DNA of 54,663 bases. Source: Caldilinea sp. CFX5. GTDB lineage: Bacteria; Chloroflexota; Anaerolineae; Caldilineales; Caldilineaceae. A program made the translations under genes and the position numbers. The stretch covers positions 1 through 54,663 of the forward strand of contig QWII01000063.1 in assembly GCA_021405325.1 (NCBI GenBank), in the 5' to 3' direction. Under the pieces are notes generated by a model. It saw nothing but the letters and a program-made list of their open reading frames with translations. It searched no databases and had not been told where the DNA came from. Positions within the stretch are counted from its first letter, which is position 1. Each line of letters starts with the position of its first letter. Below, one piece after another: positions 26,848-34,582 of the stretch.

Positions 26848-26924
26848 GATAAAGAGATAAAGAGATTGATAGATTACGGCCAACAAATCTCTCAATCTCT
26901 CAATCTCTCAATCTCTTTATCTCG
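26848..26924. repeat. Inverted short-unit repeat (GAGATAAA / CTCTCAAT)
   Basis: GATAAAGAGATAAAGAGATTGA near 26848-26869 is countered by repeated AATCTCTC units and CTTTATCTC at 26886-26924. The arms are built of 6-8 base tandem units and together form an imperfect long hairpin upstream of the PHP gene. Confidence 0.65.
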
Positions 26925-26952
26925 CCAATAGCTGATGGCGCTCACATTAATT

Positions 26953-28032
26953 CTACTGCCACGCCTGTCGCAAGAGCCGCAGCCAGTTGCCATGCATAAT
27001 GGCGTCGATGTCGGCGGGTTGGTAGCCCCGTTTGGTCAAGATGCCGGTGAGCTTTTGCAGATCGGCGATAGTATCCAGATCACAGGGGGATTGCTCACGG
27101 CCATAGCCGCCGTCCAGATCGGTGCCGATGGCGGCGTGGCGACTGTTGCCGGCCAGTTGGCAGATGTGGTCGATATGGTCAACGACGGTTTCCAGGGTGA
27201 TGCCGGCGTTGCTGCTCTGATCGACCACCCAGCCGGGTTGGAGCATCCAGGTGTCCATCGCCGCGCCGATGACGCCATCCCGTTCAAAGATGGCGCGCAG
27301 TTGGGCGTCGCTAAATTGCCGTTGATGGGGCACCAGGGCGCGACAGTTGTTGTGACTCGCCAACACCAGTCCATTGTAATGCTCCAATGATTCCCAGAAC
27401 GCCTCATCGGAGAGATGGGTCAGATCCAGCACAATGCCCAACCGTTCCATCTCACGCAAGAGTGGCGCGCCGATCTCCGTCAAGCCCAACTCGGTGCCGG
27501 TGCCGCCGGCATAGCGACCGGGGCCATAGTGGGTCGGTCCCAGCAGACGTAGACCGGCATCCCACCACGCCGAGAGTTGCTCCGGCGCCAAAATCGGGTC
27601 GGCGCCCTCCATGCTGATGACAAAGCCCAGTGGCGGGGTTTGGGTGGTCTCTTCCGGGTGCGCAGCGTCCCAGGCTTGCCATTCCGCCCAGTGGGCATCC
27701 AGCGCTGGAATATCAGTAATAATGCGAATATGTCCTTGCTGTTCTAGGGCGCGATAGTAGGCCAGTTGTCCGTGGGCCATGCCATACGCCTGCGCCGCTG
27801 AATGGAAATCAATATAGGGCACCGGGCGACCGGTGGAGCGGGCGATCAAGGTCGCCACACTGAGGGCGAGGCGACCGCGGCGCATGTCGGGAAAGGCGAC
27901 AGTGCCTTGCGCCCGCCCCTTGCCGGGGGTGCGCTGCTCCTGGGTGCGGATGGTGTAAGCTGAAAGCAAGAGATCGCGATTCAATTGCAACGCGTTCATC
28001 GACAAGTCGAGATGGGCGTCAATAATGAGCAT
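26953..28032 (-). CDS. Membrane dipeptidase (peptidase M19) family protein
   Basis: A protein of 359 residues with AGGAGT 8 bases before ATG. The M19 pattern starts at once with LIIDAHLDLSMNAL (usual HxD metal pair) and continues with ISMEGADPI (bridging Glu), LTHLSDEAFWE and ASHNNCRAL (His ligands) and AIGTDLDGGYG. M19 enzymes hydrolyse dipeptides, including those with a D-amino acid at the C-terminus. There is no signal peptide, so the bacterial form is cytoplasmic. Next to a D-threonine-aldolase-like enzyme, it suggests processing of D-amino-acid-containing compounds. It is the first gene of the block of four; a TnpB element lies upstream. Confidence 0.85.
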   Translation of the reverse strand: MLIIDAHLDLSMNALQLNRDLLLSAYTIRTQEQRTPGKGRAQGTVAFPDMRRGRLALSVATLIARSTGRPVPYIDFHSAAQAYGMAHGQLAYYRALEQQGHIRIITDIPALDAHWAEWQAWDAAHPEETTQTPPLGFVISMEGADPILAPEQLSAWWDAGLRLLGPTHYGPGRYAGGTGTELGLTEIGAPLLREMERLGIVLDLTHLSDEAFWESLEHYNGLVLASHNNCRALVPHQRQFSDAQLRAIFERDGVIGAAMDTWMLQPGWVVDQSSNAGITLETVVDHIDHICQLAGNSRHAAIGTDLDGGYGREQSPCDLDTIADLQKLTGILTKRGYQPADIDAIMHGNWLRLLRQAWQ

Positions 28033-28189
28033 GAGACAGACTCCTGTGATCTTGGTAGATGGGCTGTTGACTCGATGGCTGCATTATAGCAGCATCGCGC
28101 CTTTCGGAAAAGCGGGCCAAAAGGCTAGGCCGCGTGCGCTTTGCCGGGTTTCGTTTCGTTGTGCCGGCGTTTATCAGCTTTCCGCCCGT

Positions 28190-28250
28190 AAGACCCCTTG
28201 CTACAGCTATGGGGATATAAGGTCGCTGGCCGAGTACGGCCAGGATATAG
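28190..28250. other. Structured non-coding segment upstream of TnpB element
   Basis: Two hairpins are visible: CCCC at 28194-28197 with GGGG at 28211-28214, and CTGGCC (28226-28231) with GGCCAG (28238-28243). The words GATATAAGG and GGATATAGC flank the second, much like the GGGATATAAGGGCT hairpin at 47385-47427 beside the other TnpB. It may be a remnant end of an IS200/IS605 element. The rest of 28033-28268 shows nothing clear. Confidence 0.35.
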
Positions 28251-28268
28251 CTCCAAGACGAAAAAGAT

Positions 28269-29519
28269 TATTTTATGCGGACGACTTCAACTTTGGCTAT
28301 TCGCATAAAATATGTTTCAATTGAGTCATGAAGACGTACAAGTATCGAATCTACCCAACTAAAGCACAGGAGGCAAGCCTTGAGCGGATGCTTGAGGAAT
28401 GCCGTTGGCTTTACAATAAGATTTTGGAGACCCGCAAAAACTCCTATGAGCAAAGCGGGATCTCTTTGGGCAATTACGATACAATGACGATGATTCCAGA
28501 CTGGAAGAAGGAACGTCCTAGCCTGAAAGTGGTACATTCGCAAGTCTTGCAGAATGTTAACATTCGTGTTGATCTTGCTTTCAAAGCCTTTTTTCGGCGC
28601 GTGAAAGCTGGCGAAGAACCGGGCTATCCCCGCTTTAAGGGTTACGGACGCTACGACAGTCTGTGCTATCCGCAATACGGTAACGGTGTTCGGCTGGCAG
28701 GCTCTAGCCTGATCTTGTCCAAGCTTGGCAGCGTCAAGGTTAGGCTGCACCGGGAGTTGTGCGGTAAGCCGAAGACGGTTTGTATTCGCCGTGCGGCTAC
28801 CGGCAAGTGGTTTGTCACCATTTCTTGCGCACCCAAAGGGTTCCCGGAAAGCCGACCATTGCCCACAAGCGAAAAATTCGCTGGCGTAGACGTTGGCACC
28901 CAGTGGGTTCCCGAAAGCTTTGCGACTCTCAGCAATGGGGAGAAGATCGCCAATCCGCGCTTCTTCAAGAAAGAAGAAGACGCGCTCGCTAAAGCTCAAC
29001 GCAAGATGAGTAAACTGGCTAAGGGGACGCCGGAAAGAGCTAAGGCGCGCAAGGTTGTTTCTCGCATTCACGAACGCATTACCAACAAGCGCACGGACTT
29101 TGCTCATCAGCAATCTCGGCGCTTGGTCAACACCTACGGCGTACTGGTCTTTGAAAAGTTGGCCGTAGTCGATATGATGAGTAATCACAGTCAAGTCTTT
29201 GGCAATAAACTCAACCAGAGCCTTGCTGACGTTGCTTGGAGTCAACTGGCACAGTTCACAGCCTACAAAGCGGCAGATGCTGGTAGACTGTTCTTGCAAG
29301 TTGATCCCCGCAATACCAGCAAGAAATGCTCGCGTTGCGGTTCGCTTGTTCCGAAAGACCTGAATGTGCGTACTCATGACTGTCCTCATTGCGGGTTGAG
29401 ACTCGATAGAGATCACAATGCCGCTATCAATATTCTCGCGCTGGGATTACAGCGCGTCAACGCTGGCTTGCCAGATGAAGTTGTAGAAGCCCCCGGCTTT
29501 AGCCCTGGGGAGTAATCAC
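28269..29519 (+). mobile_element. IS605-type TnpB-only element, copy 1
   Basis: The left end is an 11-bp hairpin (TATTTTATGCG at 28269-28279 with CGCATAAAATA at 28302-28312). The right end carries the CCCCGGCTTTAGCCCTGGGG hairpin, overlapping the tnpB stop, and ends in GTAATCAC; copy 2 ends GTAGTCAC. There is no tnpA transposase gene. The element sits just before an orphan coding tail (29525-29617). Exact ends are inferred by comparing the two copies. Confidence 0.65.
28328..29515 (+). CDS. tnpB: TnpB (IS605 OrfB family RNA-guided nuclease)
   Basis: A protein of 395 residues beginning MKTYKYRIYPTKAQEASLER, the typical helix-turn-helix start of TnpB. The RuvC-like catalytic acids are present: D188 in GVDVG, E276 in VFEKL and D362 in DRDHNAAIN. 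A zinc ribbon is formed by C334, C337, C352 and C355. Compared with copy 2 it has about four extra residues after the first RuvC motif (GVDVGTQWVPESFATLSNG versus GVDVGLQTFATLSNG), which could affect activity. TnpB nucleases use a guide (omega) RNA from the 3' end of their own gene and right end; such an RNA is expected here but was not proven. No ribosome-binding site is clear. Confidence 0.9.
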   Translation: MKTYKYRIYPTKAQEASLERMLEECRWLYNKILETRKNSYEQSGISLGNYDTMTMIPDWKKERPSLKVVHSQVLQNVNIRVDLAFKAFFRRVKAGEEPGYPRFKGYGRYDSLCYPQYGNGVRLAGSSLILSKLGSVKVRLHRELCGKPKTVCIRRAATGKWFVTISCAPKGFPESRPLPTSEKFAGVDVGTQWVPESFATLSNGEKIANPRFFKKEEDALAKAQRKMSKLAKGTPERAKARKVVSRIHERITNKRTDFAHQQSRRLVNTYGVLVFEKLAVVDMMSNHSQVFGNKLNQSLADVAWSQLAQFTAYKAADAGRLFLQVDPRNTSKKCSRCGSLVPKDLNVRTHDCPHCGLRLDRDHNAAINILALGLQRVNAGLPDEVVEAPGFSPGE

Positions 29520-29524
29520 TCATC

Positions 29525-29617
29525 CGCTTTTGTAATCCGGACGGCTCTATCAACTGGACGCGTTTGGTCGAGTTTAATAGCCAGAACTTTGATCTAGACA
29601 AGTTTCTCCCTGAGTAG
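29525..29617 (+). pseudogene. Orphan C-terminal coding fragment next to TnpB element
   Basis: Immediately after the TnpB right end one frame reads RFCNPDGSINWTRLVEFNSQ... and ends ...KFLPE with a TAG at 29615-29617, directly followed by a strong terminator hairpin. Composition and position look like the true 3' end of a protein gene whose 5' part is missing. The matching upstream part was not found on the other side of the element. The parent family was not recognised. Confidence 0.5.
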
Positions 29618-29656
29618 CAAGAAGTCCGACTTTCGTCAAAAGTCGGACTTCTTGCT
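29616..29656. terminator. 18-bp perfect terminator hairpin
   Basis: AGCAAGAAGTCCGACTTT at 29616-29633 pairs exactly with 29639-29656, followed by TTTT. It overlaps the stop of the orphan fragment and lies 12 bases from the end of the minus-strand SDR gene, so it may serve both strands. Confidence 0.8.
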
Positions 29657-29667
29657 TTTGCACCCTC

Positions 29668-31089
29668 TTAAGAATTCCGCTGCCACCATGATTCTGTCGG
29701 ATCTTGCGGCTGCCAGCCCAAAATCCGTTTGGCCTTGGCATTGGGGTAAACCCCTTGCGGCATATCGGCGTTGACATGCAAAATCTCAAAGGGGGAGGGC
29801 ATGGCCGTTGTTTCGACGGCGGCACGGATGGCGCGCGCTGTGTCGGTCCAGGTGGTCGTGAAGGGGTGAACGTGATCACCGGGCCGGCGCAGATTGACGA
29901 AATCGGCAAAATCGCAGAAATACAAGCACGGCGCCACCAGCTTGTAATGTTCCGCAAAGATACGCACAATCTCCTGCCCCAGATATTTGGTGTGAATGTA
30001 GGTGTTCATGCCATGACCAGGGCGGGCGGGGGCATCGTCCACAATCCAATCATCCCAACTGTAGCCGATCGGGCCTTCCATGCCCATTTGGAAGGGGCCG
30101 GTATGCACCACCCGCTGAATGCCATGCGCCACCGCCGCTTGCATCACAGTGTAGGCGCCGATGGCATTGACGCGAAAAGAGCCAACCACATCATGGCGAA
30201 CGACGGTACAGTTGATAATGGCGTCCATACCTTCACAGGCAGCCAGCACCTGCTCGGCGTTGGTGACATCCACCACCTGTTCCTCGTGAGGTGCGCCCAG
30301 CAGTTTTGGCATTGGCACATCAGGCCGTTGGTCTTTGCGCGGCCCGGCGGCGATGATGTCGGCAATTGGTTTGACATCGCTGACCCGCAAACGGTAATAG
30401 GGGGCCAGTTCTTGCACCGCCGCCGCCGCCATCGGGCCGCCGGCGCCAAAGACGACGACGTTTTTGATTGGTTGCGCCGCCATCGACTTTGGGGTCAACA
30501 ACGGCTTGGTTGGGCTATGGGTGACGGTGTGCAAGATGCGCCAGCCATTACAGCGCGCCACAAAGGCTTGTTGGATCGCTTTCGCTACACTAGAATCCGC
30601 TTCACTAAAGCGCACACAGACCACCGGCACGCCCCGGTCGCGCGCCCATTCGCGCATGGTGCATTCGCCTAAGTACGCACAGAGGTCAGCAACGTGGGGT
30701 TGCGGTTGAGGTCGCCAATCCGCGCTGATCGGCCACTGCTGGGGTGCTGACGCAAAGAGACTCATGGTACTGCCCAACACAATGCGTTCGATCCGCTGCT
30801 TCTGGGCCAAATGTGCAAGCCGGTAGCTTCCCAGCAAGGTATGATCCAGATTTTCCAAATCGGTCGCCAGGGTCAGGCTGATGGGGGCAAAGTGGAGAAT
30901 GGCTTCAACGCCACGCAGAGAGTCAGTGACAAAGGCTTCGTCACGTAGATCACCCGTACATTGCTCGACGCCATCCGGCAAGGCGGCAGAAAAGCGTGTA
31001 TCGACCACACGCAGTTGAAAAGCAGCACGGAGATGGTCAATGGCGACACGCGCCTGCGCACAATCCCCGCCTGTGATCAAGAGTTGCAT
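29668..31089 (-). CDS. Tandem SDR: two NAD(P)-binding epimerase/dehydratase domains fused
   Basis: A protein of 473 residues containing two Rossmann-type SDR halves. The first begins MQLLITGGDCAQARVAIDHL (1-200) with LHFAPISLTL and VLGSTMSLFA, but its nucleotide-binding loop is irregular (TGGDCAQA instead of TGGaGxIG). The second begins VVVFGAGGPMAAAAVQEL at about 212 and has INCTVVRHDV, the VHTGPFQMG segment and YIHTKYLGQE, which contains the YxxxK catalytic pair. It resembles NAD-dependent epimerase/dehydratases acting on sugars. The first copy may be structural. The start has only a weak ribosome-binding site. It is in the minus-strand cluster with NIPSNAP and mannonate dehydratase. Confidence 0.7.
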   Translation of the reverse strand: MQLLITGGDCAQARVAIDHLRAAFQLRVVDTRFSAALPDGVEQCTGDLRDEAFVTDSLRGVEAILHFAPISLTLATDLENLDHTLLGSYRLAHLAQKQRIERIVLGSTMSLFASAPQQWPISADWRPQPQPHVADLCAYLGECTMREWARDRGVPVVCVRFSEADSSVAKAIQQAFVARCNGWRILHTVTHSPTKPLLTPKSMAAQPIKNVVVFGAGGPMAAAAVQELAPYYRLRVSDVKPIADIIAAGPRKDQRPDVPMPKLLGAPHEEQVVDVTNAEQVLAACEGMDAIINCTVVRHDVVGSFRVNAIGAYTVMQAAVAHGIQRVVHTGPFQMGMEGPIGYSWDDWIVDDAPARPGHGMNTYIHTKYLGQEIVRIFAEHYKLVAPCLYFCDFADFVNLRRPGDHVHPFTTTWTDTARAIRAAVETTAMPSPFEILHVNADMPQGVYPNAKAKRILGWQPQDPTESWWQRNS

Positions 31090-31109
31090 CAGAGTTCTCG
31101 CATTCTACT

Positions 31110-31193
31110 GGTAGGTAGACAGGTAGACAGGTCAAGTACCTGCCACATTGATTTTACCTATTTACCTGTCTACCTGTCTACCTATCTCCCTAT
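31110..31193. repeat. Inverted GGTAGACA / TACCTGTC short-unit repeat
   Basis: GGTAGGTAGACAGGTAGACA (continuing AGGT) near 31110-31132 is matched by ACCTGTCTACCTGTCTACC at 31163-31182. Like 26848-26924, the arms are tandem short units arranged as a hairpin. It separates the SDR and NIPSNAP genes. Confidence 0.75.
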
Positions 31194-31514
31194 CTACCGC
31201 ATCACCGACTTCGGCGTCGCTGTCAACCGCGTCACCTTGGTCTTGGAGCGATCCAACAGCTCACCGACGCGTGGGGATACTTCTTTTTGCCAGTAGTCGT
31301 TCTGGTAGACGGCTTGATAGAGCCGTTCGCGCTCTTCTTCGCTGTCGAAGCGGCGGATCCAGATGTAGGTGTCCTCATCCTGTTCGCCGATGAAGGAGCC
31401 GGTGATGACCATCCCTTTGGAGATTTGATAGGGAATAATTTCTTCTTCCATAAACTTGACCCACTCGGCGCGCTTGCCGGGCAGGCAGTGGTATTCGCGT
31501 AGTTCAAAGAACAT
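31194..31514 (-). CDS. NIPSNAP family protein
   Basis: A protein of 106 residues with GAGGAGA before ATG. The NIPSNAP pattern (PF07978) is clear: FELREYHCLPGKRAEWVKFM, GMVITGSFIGEQDEDTYIWI and WIRRFDSEEERERLYQAVYQ. This ferredoxin-like fold of about 100 residues is common beside catabolic genes. The biochemical role is not established. It is cytoplasmic, and likely co-transcribed with the genes on either side on the minus strand. Confidence 0.85.
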   Translation of the reverse strand: MFFELREYHCLPGKRAEWVKFMEEEIIPYQISKGMVITGSFIGEQDEDTYIWIRRFDSEEERERLYQAVYQNDYWQKEVSPRVGELLDRSKTKVTRLTATPKSVMR

Positions 31515-31532
31515 GGTTTCTCCTCAATGTGC

Positions 31533-31561
31533 TTGACAAATGATAGAAGTGACAGTACAAT
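31533..31561 (+). promoter_or_regulatory. Sigma-70-type promoter of the toxin-antitoxin pair
   Basis: TTGACA at 31533-31538 and TACAAT at 31556-31561 are separated by 17 bases, a near-perfect housekeeping promoter. It reads into the antitoxin gene. It starts 18 bases upstream of the divergent NIPSNAP start, so antitoxin binding here could also affect that gene. Confidence 0.75.
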
Positions 31562-31623
31562 GACCTTATTACATCGTTATTATGGCAGTAGTACGGCATA
31601 TGCTTGTCGTAAAGGAGATGCTT

Positions 31624-31905
31624 GTGACTCACACCGCAATGACAGCCCTACCTGTAACCGAGTTACGGACACGTCAGCCGGAAATTTTTGATGATTTACA
31701 AAATGCCCCGGTTCTGTTAACCCGTCAAGGGTATGGTGCTGGCGTCCTTGTTCACCCTGATACTTGGAACAAAATGGTCGAAGATGTCCGCCATTATAAG
31801 CGCCTTGCCCGTATTGAACGGGCGCGCCGGGAAATGGACGCTGGCAACTATTACACCAAAGAGCAGGTGGAAACAATGCTCAAAGCGGATGGGTTGTTGC
31901 CGTGA
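31624..31905 (+). CDS. Phd/YefM-type antitoxin
   Basis: The start is placed at GTG 31624, six bases after AAAGGAG (31611-31617); ATGs at 31582, 31600 and 31618 are too early or overlap the site, and ATG 31639 is possible. The protein has about 93 residues. The N-terminus TALPVTELRTRQPEIFDDLQ followed by APVLLTRQGYGAGVLVHPDTW is the Phd/YefM fold, which binds DNA and its partner toxin. The tail (YYTKEQVETMLKADGLLP) would cover the toxin. Its stop overlaps the toxin start, the normal order for type II systems, and the pair should autoregulate the promoter at 31533. Confidence 0.85.
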   Translation: MTHTAMTALPVTELRTRQPEIFDDLQNAPVLLTRQGYGAGVLVHPDTWNKMVEDVRHYKRLARIERARREMDAGNYYTKEQVETMLKADGLLP

Positions 31906-32144
31906 AACGTACCCTTTATTTTGCCCCCCTGGCAACCGCCATGTTACGCCAAATTGATCGCCGCTTTGTTGCCAAGGTTTGGGCGGTTATTGACAACCTG
32001 CTCGAAAACCCTGATCAGGTCAGTTATCGTAGCGATCCACAAGATCCCAGCCTTTATGGGGTTACGATTCCTGGTGACATTACGATCTGGTTTGAAATCC
32101 TCGATGAACAGCACGCCATCCGTGTGTTGGATATTGAAGAATAG
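31902..32144 (+). CDS. RelE/ParE-type toxin
   Basis: A protein of 80 residues starting at a GTG that overlaps the antitoxin stop by 4 bases. The pattern TLYFAPLATAMLRQIDRR, VWAVIDNLLENPDQ and LYGVTIPGDITIWFEILDEQHAIRVLDIEE matches the RelE/ParE fold (helix pair, then three strands). RelE toxins cut mRNA on the ribosome and ParE toxins block gyrase; the sequence does not settle which applies. The pair is inserted on the opposite strand inside the catabolic cluster. Confidence 0.85.
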   Translation: MKRTLYFAPLATAMLRQIDRRFVAKVWAVIDNLLENPDQVSYRSDPQDPSLYGVTIPGDITIWFEILDEQHAIRVLDIEE

Positions 32145-32149
32145 TACGC

Positions 32150-32211
32150 AATTGTCACCCTGAAAGGGTCTCCGCCTTGGGTAGAAGGAAGATCCTTTCA
32201 GGGTGACAATT
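32150..32211. repeat. AATTGTCACCCTGAAAGG palindrome after toxin gene
   Basis: AATTGTCACCCTGAAAGG at 32150-32167 pairs exactly with CCTTTCAGGGTGACAATT at 32194-32211. The 26-base loop has a small purine-rich part. It could end both the toxin transcript and the minus-strand mannonate dehydratase transcript, although there is no T run. Confidence 0.8.
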
Positions 32212-32235
32212 CGTGAACTTATTCTGGGGCAATAC

Positions 32236-33219
32236 CTATTCTGCGTAAACTGCCTGCCGCAACCCCTTAATATACCCAATCGCAAAGAGGCGACCAATCG
32301 ACGAGTAGCCGGCATTCTCGTTGCTGTCGCCTTCCATCGTCGGCACATGATCGGGGCGGAGGACGCCTTCAAAGCCGATGTCTTTATAGGCTTTCATACA
32401 TTCGAGCATGTTGGTCTTGCCGTTGTCGTGGAAGCTTTCGGCAAACTTCTCCGGCGTGCCGCGCACATCGCGGAAGTGGACAAAGAAGATCTTCTCCTGC
32501 TTGCCAAAGTGGCGAATGGCGCTGGGCAGGTCATCGGTCATCAGCGTAAAGTTGCCCTGGCAGAGACAGACGCCGTTGACTTCGCTCGGCACCAGATCGA
32601 TCAGCCGTTGGAAATTTTCCACGCTGCGCATAATGCGGCCCAGGCCACGAATCGGCGACAAGGGCGGATCGTCCGGGTGCATGGCCAGTTTAACATTGGC
32701 CTTCTCCGCCACCGGGATCACCTTCTCCAGGAAGTATTGCAGGTTTTCCCACAGTTGTTCTTCGGTGACAATGCCATATTCGGTGATGGGGGCGTTGCGC
32801 ATAAGGTCATAGTCAAAGCTGGTGACAACGGCGCCGCCGCGCTCCGGTGTGGTGGTGGAGGTGCGCATCCAGTTGAAGACGGGCATCCACTCATAACACC
32901 AGACCGGAATGCCCAGCGCGCCCATGTTGCGGATCAAGGTGCAAGCCGTTTCGATCTCTTCATCACGGCCGGGTAGGCCGAGTTTGGCCTTGGTCAGCGG
33001 CGGGCGGCTTTCGATCACTTCCAGTTGGAAGCCGGCATCTTCGTAGGCTTTCTTGATGCGCACCAGCGACATATAGCCCCAGGGCAGATTGTCCTTGTCG
33101 CGATTTTCCCAGCCAGGGCTGAAATCCATGCCGCCGACCACATAGTCGACGCCACACTGTTTGACCATTTTCCAGAGCGGTGAAGGGCGCGGGGGCAACA
33201 CCTCGGCAATTTTAATCAT
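32236..33219 (-). CDS. uxuA: Mannonate dehydratase UxuA
   Basis: The start at 33219 ([10 protein letters not shown]) has GAGG upstream; an earlier in-frame ATG at 33240 is less likely. The protein has about 327 residues. UxuA motifs are clear: [59 protein letters not shown] and [12 protein letters not shown]; the His, Cys, His and Asp residues bind the metal. The enzyme removes water from D-mannonate to give 2-keto-3-deoxygluconate in glucuronate breakdown. It is the first gene of the minus-strand cluster. No other uronate pathway enzyme (UxaC, UxuB, KdgK) was identified with certainty nearby. Confidence 0.9.
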   Translation of the reverse strand: MIKIAEVLPPRPSPLWKMVKQCGVDYVVGGMDFSPGWENRDKDNLPWGYMSLVRIKKAYEDAGFQLEVIESRPPLTKAKLGLPGRDEEIETACTLIRNMGALGIPVWCYEWMPVFNWMRTSTTTPERGGAVVTSFDYDLMRNAPITEYGIVTEEQLWENLQYFLEKVIPVAEKANVKLAMHPDDPPLSPIRGLGRIMRSVENFQRLIDLVPSEVNGVCLCQGNFTLMTDDLPSAIRHFGKQEKIFFVHFRDVRGTPEKFAESFHDNGKTNMLECMKAYKDIGFEGVLRPDHVPTMEGDSNENAGYSSIGRLFAIGYIKGLRQAVYAE

Positions 33220-33367
33220 ACCATCCTCGTTTCTATACATTCTATGGTAAATGAACTTTTTATTGGGTGGGTTTACACGCTGATCTTAGCTGGAATTGGG
33301 AAAGAATGCAAGGGGGGAAAAAGGTTGGGGGTATTTGTGCGTAACGCCCAGGTATAACAAGCCACAA

Positions 33368-33422
33368 CACTACAGCGGATAATGGCTGCCATTATTCGTT
33401 CCCGCCATCATCCGCTGTAGTG
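33368..33422. repeat. CACTACAGCGGAT palindrome
   Basis: CACTACAGCGGATAATGGC from about 33368 pairs with GCCATCATCCGCTGTAGTG ending at 33422, with one mismatch. It lies between two minus-strand genes, just downstream of the ligase gene stop. Confidence 0.75.
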
Positions 33423-33425
33423 ATA

Positions 33426-34490
33426 CTATACTTCCTTTTTATACTTTAATTGATCGATACCACAGTCGTCCGCCCCAATATCATCACGCACACCGAGGTA
33501 GGTGGGTTGATAGAGACTGCCGCCGGGGTAGGCATAGAGATAGCGCACCTCGACCACGGCGTTGGGGGTGGGCATGGCCTTGTTGGGCGGGATGGTGACA
33601 TTGCCCACATTGACGAGCTTATCACCATCATAAACGGCGACGGCGATGCTGCTCTTATCGTTGATCTTGGTAACGATGACCGAAGCGGTGTTGTAGAACT
33701 TATATTTACGCTGGTTGCCGCCGCTGTTGGGGCGACCGGCGCTATAGGGCGCGTCCTGCTTTTTGAAGACGATCCCTTCGACGCCGCTGCTTTGCAGCGT
33801 GTCGTAGAGCTGGCGTTTCTCGGCTGTGTTCTTGGCGGTGGGGACGACGACAATCGCGCCATCCAATCCCAGGCTCGCCAGGTGGGCCAGGCGTTGGCTA
33901 TAGGGCACGCTACGGATATCCTGCTCTTGAAATTCCAGGAGATCGAAGGCAAAGAGCGTCTCGCCCACCGCTTCGCCATCGAGCAAAAAACTGTGGGGTA
34001 TGTTGCCGGCGCGTTGCAAAATGGCATCCGGTGCGCCAATGGTGGTGCCGGAGCGGTTAATGGCGCTCACCGTGGGCGATTGGGCGGCGGCCTTGTGCAG
34101 CAACATGCGCTTGCCATCAAACTTTTCCTGCGCCCACCAGTTGTCATCTTGCAGCAACGCCAACGCTTCCGCTTCTTCGATAAAGTTAAGCAGTTGTGGC
34201 TGGACGCCCGTCGCTCTGGCGTCGCTGTCGGTATGGGTATAGGGGCCGCTTTCTGCGCCGGGGACATAGCCTTCGGCGGTCTTGCTTTTGACCAATTTGT
34301 CGTAGATCTTCTTGGCCGCGGCGTACTCGACCGGTTCTTTGGTCTTGGTGCCGGTATTGAGCGTCGCACCCCGCCGGCCATAGGCGAAGTTGACAACAAA
34401 GGTATTGTTGCCCGCTTCTTCGATCGCGGCGCTATAGACCTTATCGCTCGTCCCCTGTTTGAAGTAGAGAGTCACTTTTTCCGCTTGCAT
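33426..34490 (-). CDS. WGR domain fused to an ATP-dependent polynucleotide ligase
   Basis: A protein of 354 residues with GAGGAACG before ATG. Residues 1-75 match a WGR-type domain (VTLYFKQGTSDKVYSAAIEE, FVVNFAYGRRGATLNTGTKT, TKEPVEYAAAKKIYDKLVKS), known to bind nucleic acid in PARP-type proteins. Residues 110-270 have nucleotidyltransferase motifs: K123 in EKFDGKR (motif I), LLDGEAV (III), FAFDLLEF (IIIa), EGIVFKK (IV) and KYKF (V). The rest looks like an OB-fold (ASVIVTKINDKSS... PNAVVEVRYLYAYPGGSLYQP). It should join DNA or RNA ends using ATP. The fusion is unusual. No repair genes lie nearby. Confidence 0.8.
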   Translation of the reverse strand: MQAEKVTLYFKQGTSDKVYSAAIEEAGNNTFVVNFAYGRRGATLNTGTKTKEPVEYAAAKKIYDKLVKSKTAEGYVPGAESGPYTHTDSDARATGVQPQLLNFIEEAEALALLQDDNWWAQEKFDGKRMLLHKAAAQSPTVSAINRSGTTIGAPDAILQRAGNIPHSFLLDGEAVGETLFAFDLLEFQEQDIRSVPYSQRLAHLASLGLDGAIVVVPTAKNTAEKRQLYDTLQSSGVEGIVFKKQDAPYSAGRPNSGGNQRKYKFYNTASVIVTKINDKSSIAVAVYDGDKLVNVGNVTIPPNKAMPTPNAVVEVRYLYAYPGGSLYQPTYLGVRDDIGADDCGIDQLKYKKEV

Positions 34491-34582
34491 CGTTCCTCCT
34501 CGCCGGCGGCGATCCTACCCGCCAGTCGCCGCGATTCACCGATCACCTGCACGGTTGCGTGCGTTTCCACTGACATTGATTT

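Noticed and set aside
28025..28324. A 99-codon open frame between the M19 gene and TnpB
   Set aside because: No family, poor start, and it runs through the hairpins of the element's left end; more likely non-coding.
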